A DNA stretch of 64,000 nucleotides, taken from the NCBI GenBank assembly GCA_023362775.1, contig JALMGJ010000004.1:37650929-37714928 (forward strand), written 5' to 3'. The notes below the pieces were generated by a model. That model worked only from the letters and a program-made list of their open reading frames with translations, did no database searches and had not been told where the DNA came from. The stretch is from Charina bottae (taxonomy: Eukaryota; Chordata; Lepidosauria; Squamata; Charinaidae). Of the stretch, positions 14,001-23,696 are shown piece after piece. Position numbers and translations under genes: made by a program. The first letter of the stretch is position 1. Each line of letters opens with the position of its first letter.

Positions 14001-17000
14001 GAGGATCCACAAGATACAAATTTTCTAGGCTTGAGAAATATGCTTAATAAATCTTCCATGCTTGCAGTTATTAGCTCTTACAAACTCAGTTACATTATTT
14101 AGCCTCTGATTCAACCGACCATAAGGTACTGGCATAAGCAACCTGGCAAGAACTCCTGAATGGGTCAAATGACTTGGCTGATTTGTGCAGGGCAGGGGGC
14201 AGTCTCCAGAGACAGTAGCAGGCAAGTGTTTCAATTAGATTCCTTGCCCGAGAGGACTTACAGCATTCTAGCCAAGCTAACAGGAGTTTGGCAGGGGAGT
14301 TAAACTGAGGAAAGGGAAGATCCAAGGAGGAGGAGAGGCTGCATTGCTGACGGACTGCTGATTGCACAGTGTGCATGATCAAAGCATTACCTCTTGTATA
14401 GACCCTCAGCTATATTGCATGGTGTACTTTTAAATGTGTATGGTTCTTATGTTCGGTTAGTCTTAGCTGTTAATATCTGTTTACTGGTTTTGTTGTGATT
14501 GTTTTTATGTATTTCTTGTTTTTAATTAAGTGTTGTACGTTGCCAAGAGTCACTTTTATGTGAGATGGGCGGCTATATAAATACGATCGATTGATCGATC
14601 GATCGATAATTAAATTGTAAATTGACTTCATTGGATGGAACTTTGCAATTACTGTGTTATTCCAAATTGTACCATTCCTGATAAAGGCAAATAAAAAAAT
14701 TAGACTAAACTCTTTAAAGCTTTATCTATGTTTAGGCACTGCCATTTTTGGAAGTAGCACAACATTTTATTGGGCATTAGGAATTAAAAAGATACGCTTA
14801 ACAATTCTGTTATCATTAAATGAAATATTCAAAATATATTTTATTATTTAAACATATAATAACCACCAACAGCAATGTAGGAAAAGCACCCAGTCATAAT
14901 TTCTTACTTTATAACAGCCTACTGCTTTTTCAATATTATCTTCAGCTTCATACAGTTGTCCCAAGAATTTGTGTGCTTTGGGATCTCTTTCTTGGACACT
15001 TAGATATATAGATATATACCTTCAGAAAAACACAGCATGTTAACATTGTGGCAATTAATGACTGAATCAGTTCAGTCAGGACAAGTCATAGCAATATTTT
15101 TGTAATTTCTCTTTAAATTAGAATTAGGAGCCCTTTTATAGAAGTCCAGCGATCTAAAATCACAGGACTTGATATTAAGCAATGTCTACTATTAATCTTA
15201 CATATAGTAAAATGATACCACATTGATATGGCTATTGCAGCATATCACTCACTATAAAAGAAACTAATTGAAAACTTGGGAATTGTCGTGTGTAGCTGCA
15301 GAAATAACACGCCGAGGCCAGGAATCTAGTCTCTAGTGTTTATTGCATACCTACAAACAGAAATCCTGCTAAACTAACAGTGCCTGAAGATTCCCAAGTA
15401 TATCAGCTCAACCTAGGGCGGAGCTTTCTTCTGACGTTTGAGGAAATAGGCTAGGCTCTCTGAGCTGCGTGCTCGCTTCTTATCCAGTGCTCCGCCCTCC
15501 TCTCTGCTTCCCCTGACAGGAATCCTCTCAATTAGTCAATCTTCAATAAAATCTTCAAAATACAAGCAAAGCTTCAATTTAACAGACTAATGGGAGGAAG
15601 AGGTGCCCATTAAAGATGGAGGCTCATTAAATAGCAAATGGGATTTTTCATGCCTGAAAACACACCCATAGATAAAAAAGAAAAGAAATCCAAGCCACAG
15701 CCAAAGAATCACCATGATACATAAGCATTCAAGTGCAACTGCTGAAGGTCCCTTCAGCAATCACAGGTAAAATACACTGGCATGCCAACGACATATTGCA
15801 GCCATGAGACCGTGTGAAGGATGAGGATCAAATCTAAGAAACTCTGAAGCCAGAATGATCCCTGGTCTTACAGACCAGGATGACCCAGAAACCAGAGGTG
15901 CTTCCAGAAGCAGTGAAGAAATCAGTGGCATACAGCACACTAAGCATTAGGCCAGGGCTTTCCAAACTTTTGCTGTTGGCGACACACCAACGGCCGGTGC
16001 ACAAAAACCCAGAAGCACTGGCAGCGGTGCTTCTGGGTTGTCGCCGCGGCAGCAGCAGCATCCTAGAACCCGGAAGCGCTGATGGCCCACCGCCGCCGCT
16101 GCCCCTTTGAAAGGGCAGGCTCCGGGGACCCCAAAAATGCCCTCGGTTCCAGCAGGGAGGCGAAAATTGCACATGCACGCGCTGCCAGGCACTTCCCTGC
16201 TGCACAGCTGATCGGCACGGGGGAGGCCGGGGTGGAAATTCTCCATGCCGTTCAGATGTGCAGCAGGGAAGTGCCCGGCAGCGTGCACACGCGCTTTTTG
16301 CCTCCCTGCCAGAACCGAGGGCATTTTTGGGGTCCCCAGAGCCTGCCCTTTCAAAGGGGCAGCGGCGGGCCATCAGCACTTCCGGGTTCCAGGATGCCAC
16401 TGCTGCCGCTGCCCCTTCAAAAGGGCAGGCTCCGGGGACCCTGAAAATGCCCTCGGTTCCGGCAGGGAGGCGAAAAGCCTCGCCGCGCGCACGCTGCCGG
16501 GCTGCTTCCCGCCGCACAGCTGATCGGCGCGGAGAATTTCCACCCCGGCCCCCCACGCTGATCAGCTGTGCAGCAGTGAAGTGGCCGGGCAGCGCACGCA
16601 ATTTTCGCCTCCCCGCCGGAACCGAGGGCATTTTCCTCAGCACTTCCAGGTTGTCACGTGACATACTTGGGGCCCCCAGGCGACAGAGTATTGTGTCGCG
16701 ACACAGTTTGGAAAGCTGTGCATTAGGCAGTTTCAAATGCAACACCATCCAGACCCAGCAGATTTTGTCGGTTAAATATGAAGTCTGTTAAATCAAAGGT
16801 TTACTATATAATCATGTGTTAAATCAACTATTTTGAAGAATAAATATTTAAAGAGATTTATTACCTTTTAGCAAGTTCATATTCCTTTGCTTCATAATAC
16901 AGCTTAGCAAAAAAGAATCCTTTCATGGATTTCTAAGAAGAAACAAGTAATTTCTATTAAAATATTGCTTTTGGTTCAGAAAATGGAAAATTCAGAATTC

Positions 17001-19767
17001 TATGCACATATTCCTATTTTAAGTATTGTAAGACACATTCTACAATAAGAAAGTAGCTTGAGTTCATCCCTAAGAGCTGCATTCAGATATTTGAAAGAAA
17101 TTACAAGCAATTAAATTTAGATAAAATTTAAATTTCTGTTCACTGCTATGCCTTTTTAAAGTGTTTATATTGATCATATTTTCTTCCTCTATAAAGTTTA
17201 TTCTTTATTAATCTGACTTAGCAGCAGGTATCCACCATCTGAAAATGTGATCAGTCTGGTTTTCTGCTTTTTAAATCTTAACAAATTTAAAGAGTCAGAT
17301 GAAAAGCTGTCTGGGGGTACCCCACAGGCACATATAACAAAAACTCAATTTTTAAATTCACCTATTCACCTCACTCAAGAGAACACTTACTTAAAGCATA
17401 AGATTTTTTTTAATCCGTTCAATCATATCCGATTCTTGGAGACTGCCTGGACAAGTCCCTGCAGTTTTCTTGGCAAGGTTTTTCAGAAGTGCTTTGCCAT
17501 TGCCTCCTTCCTAGGGCTGAGAGAAAGTGACTGGCCCAAAGTCACCCAGCTGGCTTTGTGCCTAAGGCAGGACTAGAACTGAGTGTCTACCGGTTTCTAG
17601 CCTGATGCCTTAACCACTATACCAAACTGGCTCTCAAAACAAAGCATAAGATACACATCATTTAAGCACTAAACAACCTAAAGAAATATTCCATGTGATG
17701 TGATTTATTATAAGTTAGGGCTAGCAAATTGGTGTTACAAACATCTAGATAGCCACTAGAAAAGAGTTACAATATTCTGTACCTTTTGCTGACATAAAAT
17801 TATTGTTTGGATTTTACAGTGCAGATTTGGTAGCCCTACTGTGTCATTTTGAATGTATTAGTTACAAATATCTTTTTTACATTATCATACACATTATATA
17901 TTCTGATTTTAGATCAGAGAAGACTCATATTCTTATTTTATGTCATCTTATTTTCTGTTAATTTTTAAAATCTAGTTTAGGGGTTCTCCAACCATTTTGG
18001 GCTGCCAGATATATTTAGAATTATCAGATACTGTTACGGGCAACTTCACAAAACAGCTGTCATGGCTGCTGTAGCCAAACACCCATTATCCAAAGGCAAA
18101 CTGATGAGGGTGTTTCCAACTGCTACCCATCCTCTCAATATTCTCTCTACAAACCCAGATTACTTTTGTCTTCTTTCTTGGGAAGTAATATCAGCCCTTC
18201 AAGGTAGACCAGGTCAGGAAACAGAAGCCACAACAATATTAGAATTCTAATTTATTGATATAAGCTATAACAACAGAATCTTGAAAGCCTGTCAGTTTCT
18301 CCTTCCCTCCCCCTTATACCAGAAAGGCAAGGCAAGGAAATCTTGAGTTTCCTTCTCACACCTTCCTGTCTTCCCAGGCAAGTTCATGTTTTCCTAATGA
18401 CAGCCACATATTTTCTTCAAGGCCATCTCATCTCCAGATGGATGCACTTTCAAGGAAAGCATTAGGTTGTAACCACCTACCATGTTATTGTCTAATAATT
18501 CTGCAGCATCATTTTATGCTTAAATATGAAGTTATGCTTTGAAGCATGATAGCACTCCATTTTTTAAAAAAGTTAAAGAAACAATAAGAAATAGATCGAA
18601 TAGGCAATGTGGGTGATGCCAAGGGTCACTGAACTTACAGGTGAATGACGTATTATCTGCCCAGAATCTACTTGCAAACATTTTTAAAGTGTTAACTAGT
18701 TGGGGAAAAATAGTTCCACTGCCTAATACAAGTCTGCAAGGGAGAGAAGTAGATAATCACTTGGTTATAGCAGAAGGTGATGCACCAATCTAGTTCTCTG
18801 GCCATTATCATCACATGGCCTGGCCTGGTTAATGCCAACTCCAAGACAGTCCCCCAGAGGTTGGGTCACTTTACTGAAGATTGGTTGCAAAACTATACCT
18901 ACAGTGTTTCTACCTTGTCTGTGTTATTTACTGTTATTTGTCTCAAAACTTTCCTAGATACAAATCAAGAATGTCACAGCATGATGACATTTTCCAGCAG
19001 TTTCACGTGGCAAGATATGCAGAGGATAAGACAGCCATAAGCCAGTGCCCACAGAAAAAACAAACTATCATCTTGTAGGACTGACCTTCTCAGGACTGAA
19101 ACTACTGTAACCCCACATCCCCAAAGCCACCCTGAATGGACAGGTACCATATCTGTTATCATTAAAAGTTCAGACAAATAAATAGAATGTCACTCTTCCC
19201 TTTGCTGGAAAATCGCCCACTAGGATCATACTAGTGCTCAAATTAAAGCTGAAACTCAAACAATTAATGAGTGAAACTTTTGCTTGGCTGTTTCTGGACT
19301 GCTGCATCACCTGTGCTTTTGCTTTCTAGACTGATGAAAAAAGAGAGAGATTTTTATATCATTAGATCAATAAGAGCCCTACTGAGTTCAAAGCCCAGTA
19401 TTAGAAAATTTTATTAGTCACAGACGACTACTCTCCGGGGCAACCGAAGTGCCTCCCCCGGTTTAAGCCCTGAAAAGAAGCGGCACGAGGGGCGCTCCGG
19501 CCCCCAACCGCCTTCCATCTCCCAAGAGGCGCAGCGCCCGGTCTCCGGCGCACATGCCGGAGCTCGTCCGTTAATTGGACAGCTCCGAAACAGGCCGCCG
19601 GGAAACCCAATCACCGGCCGCCTTTGAACGACTTAGGGGGGGGGGGACGGGAGGAGGAAAGCACCCGCCCCCACATGTCTCCCCTCACTCACCTCCTTCG
19701 GCGAAGGGGCCGAGGCCTGCAAGGAGGAAACATAACGGTCGACTTCCGCCCTGTTGCGCCTCATCAT
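1..19767 (-). CDS. RANBP2: RANBP2 (Nup358) gene, 5' portion, 18 coding exons; 3' part beyond the left edge
   Basis: The spliced minus-strand exons read as the N-terminal part of RanBP2/Nup358, the giant nucleoporin of the cytoplasmic filaments of the nuclear pore, which binds Ran and acts as a SUMO E3 ligase. Visible parts are the start ([17 protein letters not shown]), the TPR region (for example [17 protein letters not shown] and [20 protein letters not shown]), the long alpha-helical region, and the SPSKSYK / FSPKTPPRW segment before the FG part. All 18 exons have GT-AG borders and compatible phases, summing to 2602 coding bases. The Ran-binding domains, FG repeats, zinc fingers and cyclophilin domain of the family are not in the window. 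LIMS1 is the upstream same-strand neighbour. I saw no stop or frameshift in the exons, so the gene looks functional. Identity is from recognition of the protein family and could be confirmed by alignment. Confidence 0.97.
876..1011 (-). CDS. RANBP2: RANBP2 coding exon 18 (last in window)
   Basis: This exon is 136 nt, from GATAG to GTAAAT. It encodes [20 protein letters not shown] and ends [15 protein letters not shown] plus one base. The next exon should be the giant FG/Ran-binding exon, left of base 1. Confidence 0.92.
1880..2830 (-). pseudogene. Tc1 transposase, disrupted
   Basis: The N-terminus ([20 protein letters not shown]) and paired helix-turn-helix region are open from 2830. The catalytic motifs [11 protein letters not shown] and [11 protein letters not shown], and a DLNPIEN motif further on, mark the DDE domain. 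The reading frame shifts around 2300-2400, and a 114-bp CR1 tail is inserted at 2066-2179, so the gene is dead. Confidence 0.9.
2066..2179 (-). mobile_element. CR1-type 3' end nested in the Tc1 transposase
   Basis: It carries the CR1-like CCGCCCAGAGTCC motif (minus strand) and an (AATC)n tail. It is flanked by a 6-bp duplication AGGATT (2060-2065 and 2180-2185) and interrupts the transposase between YQGI and LGENV. Confidence 0.8.
4041..4124 (-). CDS. RANBP2: RANBP2 coding exon 17
   Basis: This exon is 84 nt (28 codons), with a cag acceptor and GTAAAC donor. It encodes [19 protein letters not shown] and ends QQVESIK. Confidence 0.95.
4202..4527 (-). mobile_element. Sauria-type SINE (tRNA head, BovB-like tail)
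   Basis: On the minus strand it begins with a tRNA-like GTGGCTCAGTGGTTAAGACG head and ends with the BovB-like GAGTCGGACACGACT tail and CCTTTACC. Flanking 10-bp duplications TTGTTTGACG lie at 4192-4201 and 4528-4537. Confidence 0.9.
4541..4717 (-). CDS. RANBP2: RANBP2 coding exon 16
   Basis: This exon is 177 nt (59 codons), from CCCTAG to a GTACGT donor. It encodes [20 protein letters not shown] and ends [21 protein letters not shown] is inserted 13 nt into the next intron. Confidence 0.94.
5085..5454. mobile_element. hAT-like non-autonomous element with internal tandem repeat
   Basis: The ends are CAAAGCTTTCCAAACTG and its inverse CAGAGCTTTCCAAAC, flanked by the perfect 8-bp duplication AATTAGAG (5077-5084 and 5455-5462). 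The centre holds about three copies of a ~61-bp unit (CTGCGCAGGTCCTAGTGCC..) between about 5170 and 5370. Confidence 0.85.
5935..6268 (+). mobile_element. CR1-type LINE 3' end with (TAAAA)n tail
   Basis: It encodes the last residues of a CR1-type ORF2 ([19 protein letters not shown]), then a 3' UTR ending GAGATGGGCGGTGATA and a long TAAAA/AATA microsatellite (about 6178-6268). Confidence 0.85.
6274..6420 (-). CDS. RANBP2: RANBP2 coding exon 15
   Basis: This exon is 147 nt (49 codons), from TGATAG to a GTTCGT donor. It encodes [20 protein letters not shown] through [13 protein letters not shown] pentanucleotide repeat starts about 6 nt inside the following intron. Confidence 0.94.
6504..6641 (-). 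CDS. RANBP2: RANBP2 coding exon 14
   Basis: This exon is 138 nt (46 codons), from TTTTAG to GTAAGT. It encodes [20 protein letters not shown] through VAYWNLAL. Confidence 0.95.
6671..7009 (-). mobile_element. Sauria-type SINE
   Basis: This is the same family as the copy at 4202-4527, in the same orientation, with flanking TGTTAGCTT (6662-6670 and 7010-7018). It lies in the RANBP2 intron between exons 13 and 14. Confidence 0.9.
7838..7999 (-). CDS. RANBP2: RANBP2 coding exon 13
   Basis: This exon is 162 nt (54 codons), from CCATAG to GTAATA. It encodes [20 protein letters not shown] through [11 protein letters not shown]. Confidence 0.95.
8327..8450 (-). CDS. RANBP2: RANBP2 coding exon 12
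   Basis: This exon is 124 nt, from TTTTCAG to GTAAGT. It encodes [20 protein letters not shown] and ends HWAKSLLKT. Confidence 0.94.
8800..8975 (-). CDS. RANBP2: RANBP2 coding exon 11
   Basis: This exon is 176 nt, from GAACAG to GTAAGT. It encodes [19 protein letters not shown] and ends [13 protein letters not shown] plus two bases of Val. Confidence 0.94.
9069..9247 (-). CDS. RANBP2: RANBP2 coding exon 10
   Basis: This exon is 179 nt, from TCATAG to GTAAGA. It encodes [20 protein letters not shown] and then [20 protein letters not shown]. Confidence 0.95.
9417..9626 (-). CDS. RANBP2: RANBP2 coding exon 9
   Basis: This exon is 210 nt, from TTTTCAG to GTAAGC. It encodes [20 protein letters not shown] through [11 protein letters not shown]. 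Confidence 0.94.
9991..10081 (-). CDS. RANBP2: RANBP2 coding exon 8
   Basis: This exon is 91 nt, from CTAACAG to GTAATA. It encodes [16 protein letters not shown] and ends [10 protein letters not shown]. Confidence 0.93.
11100..11292 (-). CDS. RANBP2: RANBP2 coding exon 7
   Basis: This exon is 193 nt, from TTTGTAG to GTAAAC. It encodes [20 protein letters not shown] and then [20 protein letters not shown]. It is part of the helical N-terminal domain. Confidence 0.94.
11544..11689 (-). CDS. RANBP2: RANBP2 coding exon 6
   Basis: This exon is 146 nt, from CTTGTAG to GTACTT. It encodes [16 protein letters not shown], then [20 protein letters not shown]. It ends in phase 2. Confidence 0.94.
12561..12791 (-). 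CDS. RANBP2: RANBP2 coding exon 5
   Basis: This exon is 231 nt (77 codons, phase 0), flanked by ATTCAG and a GTTTGT donor. It encodes [20 protein letters not shown] through CSCVVQTFK. Confidence 0.95.
13389..13541 (-). CDS. RANBP2: RANBP2 coding exon 4
   Basis: This exon is 153 nt (51 codons, phase 0), from CTTTAG to GTAATC. It encodes [20 protein letters not shown] and then [19 protein letters not shown], a highly conserved TPR segment. Confidence 0.95.
14420..14610 (+). mobile_element. CR1-type LINE 3' end with (GATC/GATT)n tail
   Basis: The terminal GTTGCCAAGAGTCAC and GAGATGGGCGGCTATATAAA are CR1-like and are followed by repeated CGATCGATTGATCGATC. No coding sequence remains. Confidence 0.7.
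14908..15019 (-). CDS. RANBP2: RANBP2 coding exon 3
   Basis: This exon is 112 nt, flanked by CTGAAG and GTAAGA. It encodes a TPR segment including [20 protein letters not shown]. Phase fits exons 2 and 4. Confidence 0.93.
15284..15518 (-). mobile_element. Solo LTR (235 bp)
   Basis: Read on the minus strand it starts TGTCAGGGG and ends CACACGACA, with an AATAAA polyadenylation signal near the 3' side. It is flanked by a perfect 5-bp duplication GGAAT (15279-15283 and 15519-15523). There are no internal retroviral or retrotransposon genes, so this is a solo LTR in the RANBP2 intron between exons 2 and 3. Confidence 0.85.
15953..16720. mobile_element. hAT-like non-autonomous element, long form
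   Basis: The ends CAGGGCTTTCCAAAC and GTTTGGAAAGCTGTG are flanked by perfect 8-bp CATTAGGC (15945-15952 and 16721-16728). The interior is very GC-rich and built of several direct and inverted repeats of CCGGAACCGAGGGCATTTT-like units, giving long but meaningless open frames on both strands. Confidence 0.85.
16865..16932 (-). CDS. RANBP2: RANBP2 coding exon 2
   Basis: This exon is 68 nt, flanked by TTCTTAG and GTAATA. It encodes [20 protein letters not shown], the first TPR helix pair, and ends in phase 2. Confidence 0.93.
17405..17640 (-). mobile_element. tRNA-derived SINE (MIR-like layout)
   Basis: The minus strand begins GAGCCAGTTTGGTATAGTGG (tRNA-like A box), has the CCCAGCTGGGTGACTTTGGGCC-type centre, and ends with a tail containing TGCAGGGACTTGTCCAGGCA. 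Confidence 0.75.
18150..18445 (-). repeat. Dispersed LTR-like repeat, copy 1
   Basis: It shares blocks with 36420-36700: GGTAGACCAG..CAGGAAACA, TTCTAATTTATTG, AACAGAATCTT. On the minus strand an AATAAA lies before the shared end, as in an LTR. Boundaries and class are uncertain. Confidence 0.5.
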
Positions 19768-19990
19768 GGTGGCGACCGAAGGCAGCCCGGCAGCGGACAG
19801 GCCCCCGTGTTCTTCTCGGCAGACGACGCCGAGCGGGGGATCCCAACTGAGCAGGAACTAGACTGAAAGCAATCACCTCTCCCAGAACGGTGACGCCACC
19901 GGGCGCGCTAGCTCGCGCAGAACTAAATAGCGCTGTTGCGTCAGTGGGGCCGCGACGGAAAAGAGGCGGGAGAGAGCGGAAGTGACCTAA
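19430..19990 (-). promoter_or_regulatory. RANBP2: RANBP2 GC-rich promoter / first-exon region
   Basis: The sequence turns sharply GC- and CpG-rich around the start codon, unlike the AT-rich surroundings, as expected for a housekeeping CpG-island promoter. Upstream of the ATG there are a GCGGAAGTGAC ETS-type site (about 19976-19985) and CRE-like TGACGCCA and TTGCGTCAG motifs (about 19891 and 19937). No clear TATA box is seen. The exact transcription start cannot be read from sequence. Confidence 0.65.
19693..19767 (-). CDS. RANBP2: RANBP2 coding exon 1
   Basis: There are 25 codons from the start ATG to a GTGAGT donor. Two ATGs are adjacent (19767 and 19764). The first has the better context (GCCACC before it), so I chose it. 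It encodes [15 protein letters not shown] and ends SPKE. The exon lies in GC- and CpG-rich DNA. Confidence 0.93.
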
Positions 19991-20049
19991 TAATAGGCTC
20001 CGGATTTAGCTTCATAGAGATGAAAAAAAATGAAGACACTCAGTTTGTC

Positions 20050-20178
20050 TCATCTACGTTAGTGTTCCTCATCCTCAGCAACTTTAAGATGTGTGGACTT
20101 CAACTCCCAGAATTCCCCCCCGGGAGTTGAGGTCCACACATCTTAAAAGTTGCTGAGGTTGAGGAATACTGACATACA
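20050..20178. mobile_element. Palindromic hAT-like MITE
   Basis: Two near-perfect inverted arms (AACTTTAAGATGTGTGGACT and its complement) meet around 20117. It is the same family as 22043-22165 and 33182-33297, and sits about 300 bp upstream of the RANBP2 start codon. Confidence 0.75.
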
Positions 20179-20179
20179 T

Positions 20180-20996
20180 CTACCACAGACAGAGGCCTGG
20201 TGGGAGCGACACTTCCGTGTTTGGGAAATGAAATGAGAATTAGCGTTTGGAAACGATAGCGAAATCCAGGAATTTGAAGAAAACTGTATCTGAACAAAAG
20301 TGTGATGCCCATGTGGCAGGAAGGAAAATATGCTGTTTCTACCTTCTTGCAGCCTGGAAAAATCTACCTGGTCGCTAACAGTCGACACCGGCTTGATAAC
20401 ACAGAATTAACCAATTATGGAGCAGCCACACATGCATAAGCAGGGAAGGGAGGATACGTGAAAAAGTGACGCTGCTGCAACTATCCTACGTTTTTTTCAC
20501 ACTCTCTTGCCAGAAAATGGATATTTGAAGCCCACGTGGCAAATTGACATGGACGATATTGTCTTCTCCACGTAGTCTTCCAATGAAATAATATTTTATG
20601 TACTGTAATAAAACCTAATCTACCTACTCGTACAAGCCCTACTGGCTGTGCCTCACTTAACGGATTATTGGCAAATGTCAGTTTGAATAGCTATGAAACT
20701 TCTGTGAGGTGTTTGCAGAATAATTCTTAATTTTAGAATTAACCTTCCTGTTTTCTCTGATATATTCCCCCCCCCCCCGCAGTCATGCGAAATATTGATG
20801 GGGCTTTCCTCTTCTCTCTGATAGGGTTCAGCATGAAGGCTTATGTTGTCCAAGCCCTTGCTTCTTCTCAGCAAAACTTCAGTATTTTTATTAATGATGT
20901 GGATGAAGAAGTGGAATGCATTATATATTTGCAGAGGATACCAAATCGGATGGAATAGCTAATACCCTAGAGGACAAAAGTAAAATAAGCTTGATA
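20180..20996. other. Intergenic, nothing recognised
   Basis: Between the MITE and the hAT-like element I see only AT-rich sequence and a short poly-C run near 20768. No supported gene. Confidence 0.5.
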
Positions 20997-21004
20997 GTTT
21001 AGAG

Positions 21005-21273
21005 CAGAGCTTTCCAAACTGTGTGTCGTGACACAAAAGTGTGTCGCCACACAGTCTGGTGTGTCGCCACACAACCCGGAAGCGCTGATCATCATCAGCG
21101 CTTCGGGGTTTTCCCACGGCGACACAACAACGGTGGCGCACAAAAACCCGAAAGCGGCAGCAGCGCTTCCGGGTTTTTGCACGCTGCCATAACGGCGGCA
21201 CTTCCAGGTTTTCCCGCGGCGACACACCAACGGTGGTTGGTGTGTCGCCACGGGAAAACTTTGGAAAGCCCTG
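21005..21273. mobile_element. hAT-like non-autonomous element
   Basis: The ends CAGAGCTTTCCAAAC and GTTT/CTTTGGAAAGCCCTG are flanked by perfect 8-bp GTTTAGAG (20997-21004 and 21274-21281). The interior has GTGTGTCGCCACAC and an inverted GATCATCATCAGCGC. Confidence 0.88.
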
Positions 21274-22042
21274 GTTTAGAGAAATGGGTTGTAAGGAGAA
21301 GAATAAAACATAACAGCTGTTTAAAGCCCTTCACTTAGGAATTAAAAATTAAATGCACTGGTACAGGATAAGGAATACTGTACTTACATTGATAATACTT
21401 GGATAGCATTTGTGGAATAATGATTCGTTGCAAACAATAAAATACAAGCCAACGGTGATACAGCAGCAAAAAAGCCAAATACAATTTTAGGCTTCATTAG
21501 AAGTACACAGTCCCACTCATCAAAAATAACCCTTCTACTTTATTTTGCATTGATCAGAACCCAGTGCTATTATTTTATCCAGTACTGGGAACCACACCTG
21601 AAGAATAACCCATAGAAAGAAAGAGCTGAATCCGGATGCTTGTCTCTGTAGTGTATTTGCCACCAACCCCCCTGGCCAGCCCAGATAAAAGAAAGAAACC
21701 TCAAGATTCTGGAATTTTTGCTGGATCAGTCTGTCCTTGCCTTCTACACCAACTGGAAAATCTCCCAGGTCTTCAAGAAGCTTTTTGTGGTAGCCAGTCA
21801 TTTCAAGGAGATATGCTACAGTACTGGGTTAGTGTGACAGCTATTCAGAAGCCAGCTTTCATTCACATAGGTCAAGCTAGGGATTGACCCCAGGATAGGA
21901 TATCTGGCCAACTTGGTAGGCCATGGTTTCTCTATCAGATCTGAGAAATACAGTTTCTGAGGTCAATAGAGAATTATGCGAATGATCTGTTTAGGGATGT
22001 ATCTGGCCCTCTACCTGTCTTGCATTGTTCATCACTCTGGAC

Positions 22043-22165
22043 CGGTGTTTCTCAACCTTGGCAGCTTGAAGATGTGTAGACTTCAACTCCCAGAATTCCC
22101 CAGCCTACATGCTTCTGGGAGTTGAAGTCCACACATCTTCAGGCTGCCAAGGTTGAGAAACACTG
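22043..22165. mobile_element. Palindromic hAT-like MITE
   Basis: It begins CGGTGTTTCTCAACCTTGGC and ends GGTTGAGAAACACTG, almost fully palindromic. It is flanked by CTCTGGAC and CTCTGGAG (7 of 8 match). Confidence 0.85.
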
Positions 22166-22329
22166 CTCTGGAGAATATTGGAAATAGTGGGAATGCCATA
22201 GAGATGGCTGAGAATTGAATGGTATCAATGGACACCAGAAAACTGGCACCCTCTGTTACCTTGTTTAGCTCCTCTGTCAGGTTTCTTGCTTCTACTGAGC
22301 CCGCTGGGAGGAAGGCACAGGCTTGTTAA

Positions 22330-22625
22330 GCTGTGGCTCTGACCATGAAAAATGTTGCTATTGTCACCCTGATTACATGTACCACAGTTCATGTAGCTGC
22401 ACTGATACGTTGCAGGCTCTCTTCACCCCTAATATCAGTGATGGAGTCTCCACCCTCAGCCTTTGGGACATGGCCATCATTTTAGCATTAGTTATGTGTG
22501 GAGACCACGGCAGTGATTGGGAAAAGTAAATACCAAGGTATTTAAAATAATTTACTTGTTCCAGTACATTGTCATCAACAAACCATTTATGTTTGTCTTT
22601 TGGCAAAAAGAATTCTTGCTTTTAG
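22330..22625 (-). pseudogene. Non-LTR reverse transcriptase relic
   Basis: A minus-strand 77-codon frame contains FVDDNVLEQVNYFKYLGIYF, the region after the YADD motif found in several LINE reverse transcriptases. The rest is decayed and I cannot assign a clade. Confidence 0.5.
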
Positions 22626-22951
22626 GGTAGAGGGGCAGGGTGAGATGCCTGATTGGGACAGGATTATAAAGTAATCTTGAGGTTCAGAGATCAGATCAGA
22701 GCCATCAGTCTTCTGTTCATGTTTGAGGCTATCAACTTTCCCCACCGTCTAGCTCTGTCCACCAAGTTAAACACTAAAGATAGATCAACATGTGCCACGA
22801 AAAGGCATCTAGATGGTTCTTCCAAATCAAATATGGCAAGGCAAGTATTGATTACCACCCCCCTCCAAATCCTGCCTTTAGGATGGAAAACTTGACTCTT
22901 CCGAAGCCAGAAGCCTTTGCCAAAGATATCTTGCAGTGTACAGCTGATATC

Positions 22952-22968
22952 AACCCTAACCCTAACCC
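22952..22968. repeat. Short telomere-like CCCTAA array
   Basis: About two and a half CCCTAA units (AACCCTAACCCTAACCC). Too short to be more than a possible interstitial telomeric scar or chance. Confidence 0.4.
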
Positions 22969-23690
22969 AATAGGTGATAATTTGCTAGATTTTGGTCCTT
23001 TTTTTGTATCACCGTATCAACCATCCTTAAGGGATCTACCTCCATGGGACTGATGTACTGTAAGTGAATAAGGCAAGTGGCCACTACCAAAGTTGGCTAT
23101 TTGTTGTTGAACTTTGATGATACAACTTTGGGGTGCTGCGGGCAGTATGTGCCCTTAGATTGCTCACCCCTGCTATAGGGCATTGTGGCTTTTATAATTC
23201 CCTATAGCAGAGTGTTTTAATTATTCGTGTTCAAATTATTGAGACTGGAGATATAGGATTGAGATTTATGCTACAGAAATTTAGTTCTGTCTCTGAATTT
23301 AAAATAGTTTATTTTGAGTAGGTATGTTATATGATTATTTAGCATTAAGATTTTCATTTTTATACTGTAAGATTTCCAAACTGCATAGTTGTAAAAATCA
23401 AAGTTTATTAATGAGTATAAATAGTTTTTTTTTGGAATTCAGAATTTTTTAACAAAACATGTTCAATCTACATGTTTCCTCAGAGGTAAATCCCTTTGAA
23501 TTCAAAGTGCTTATTTTAGATAAATGGATTATTATGAGTTTGAGTACCATTGAACTCAGTGAATTTTACTTCTGAGGACTGCAGTATTCATCTAGGTCCT
23601 ATCTAAGTGTAAATGACAGATAGCTACCACTGTATTTTGTTGATTCATTACCACAATACACTGTCCACAATAATTGAAATATGTTCAGGT

Positions 23691-23696
23691 TTTATT
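23691..23696 (-). terminator. LIMS1: Candidate LIMS1 polyadenylation signal (AATAAA)
   Basis: A minus-strand AATAAA is followed about 30 nt downstream by a GT-rich stretch (GTGGACAGTGTATTGTGG). It would give a 3' UTR of roughly 1.7 kb that contains a tRNA-derived SINE. Other AATAAA hexamers occur nearby within repeats, so the choice is tentative. Confidence 0.35.

Noticed and set aside
15834..16748. 304-codon minus-strand open frame (and overlapping plus-strand frames)
   Set aside because: It lies almost exactly within a hAT-like element with 8-bp duplications. The sequence is GC-rich repeats, open in several frames at once, without a recognisable domain.
22952..22968. Telomere or origin-like element
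   Set aside because: Only about two and a half CCCTAA units; chance or a minor scar is as likely.
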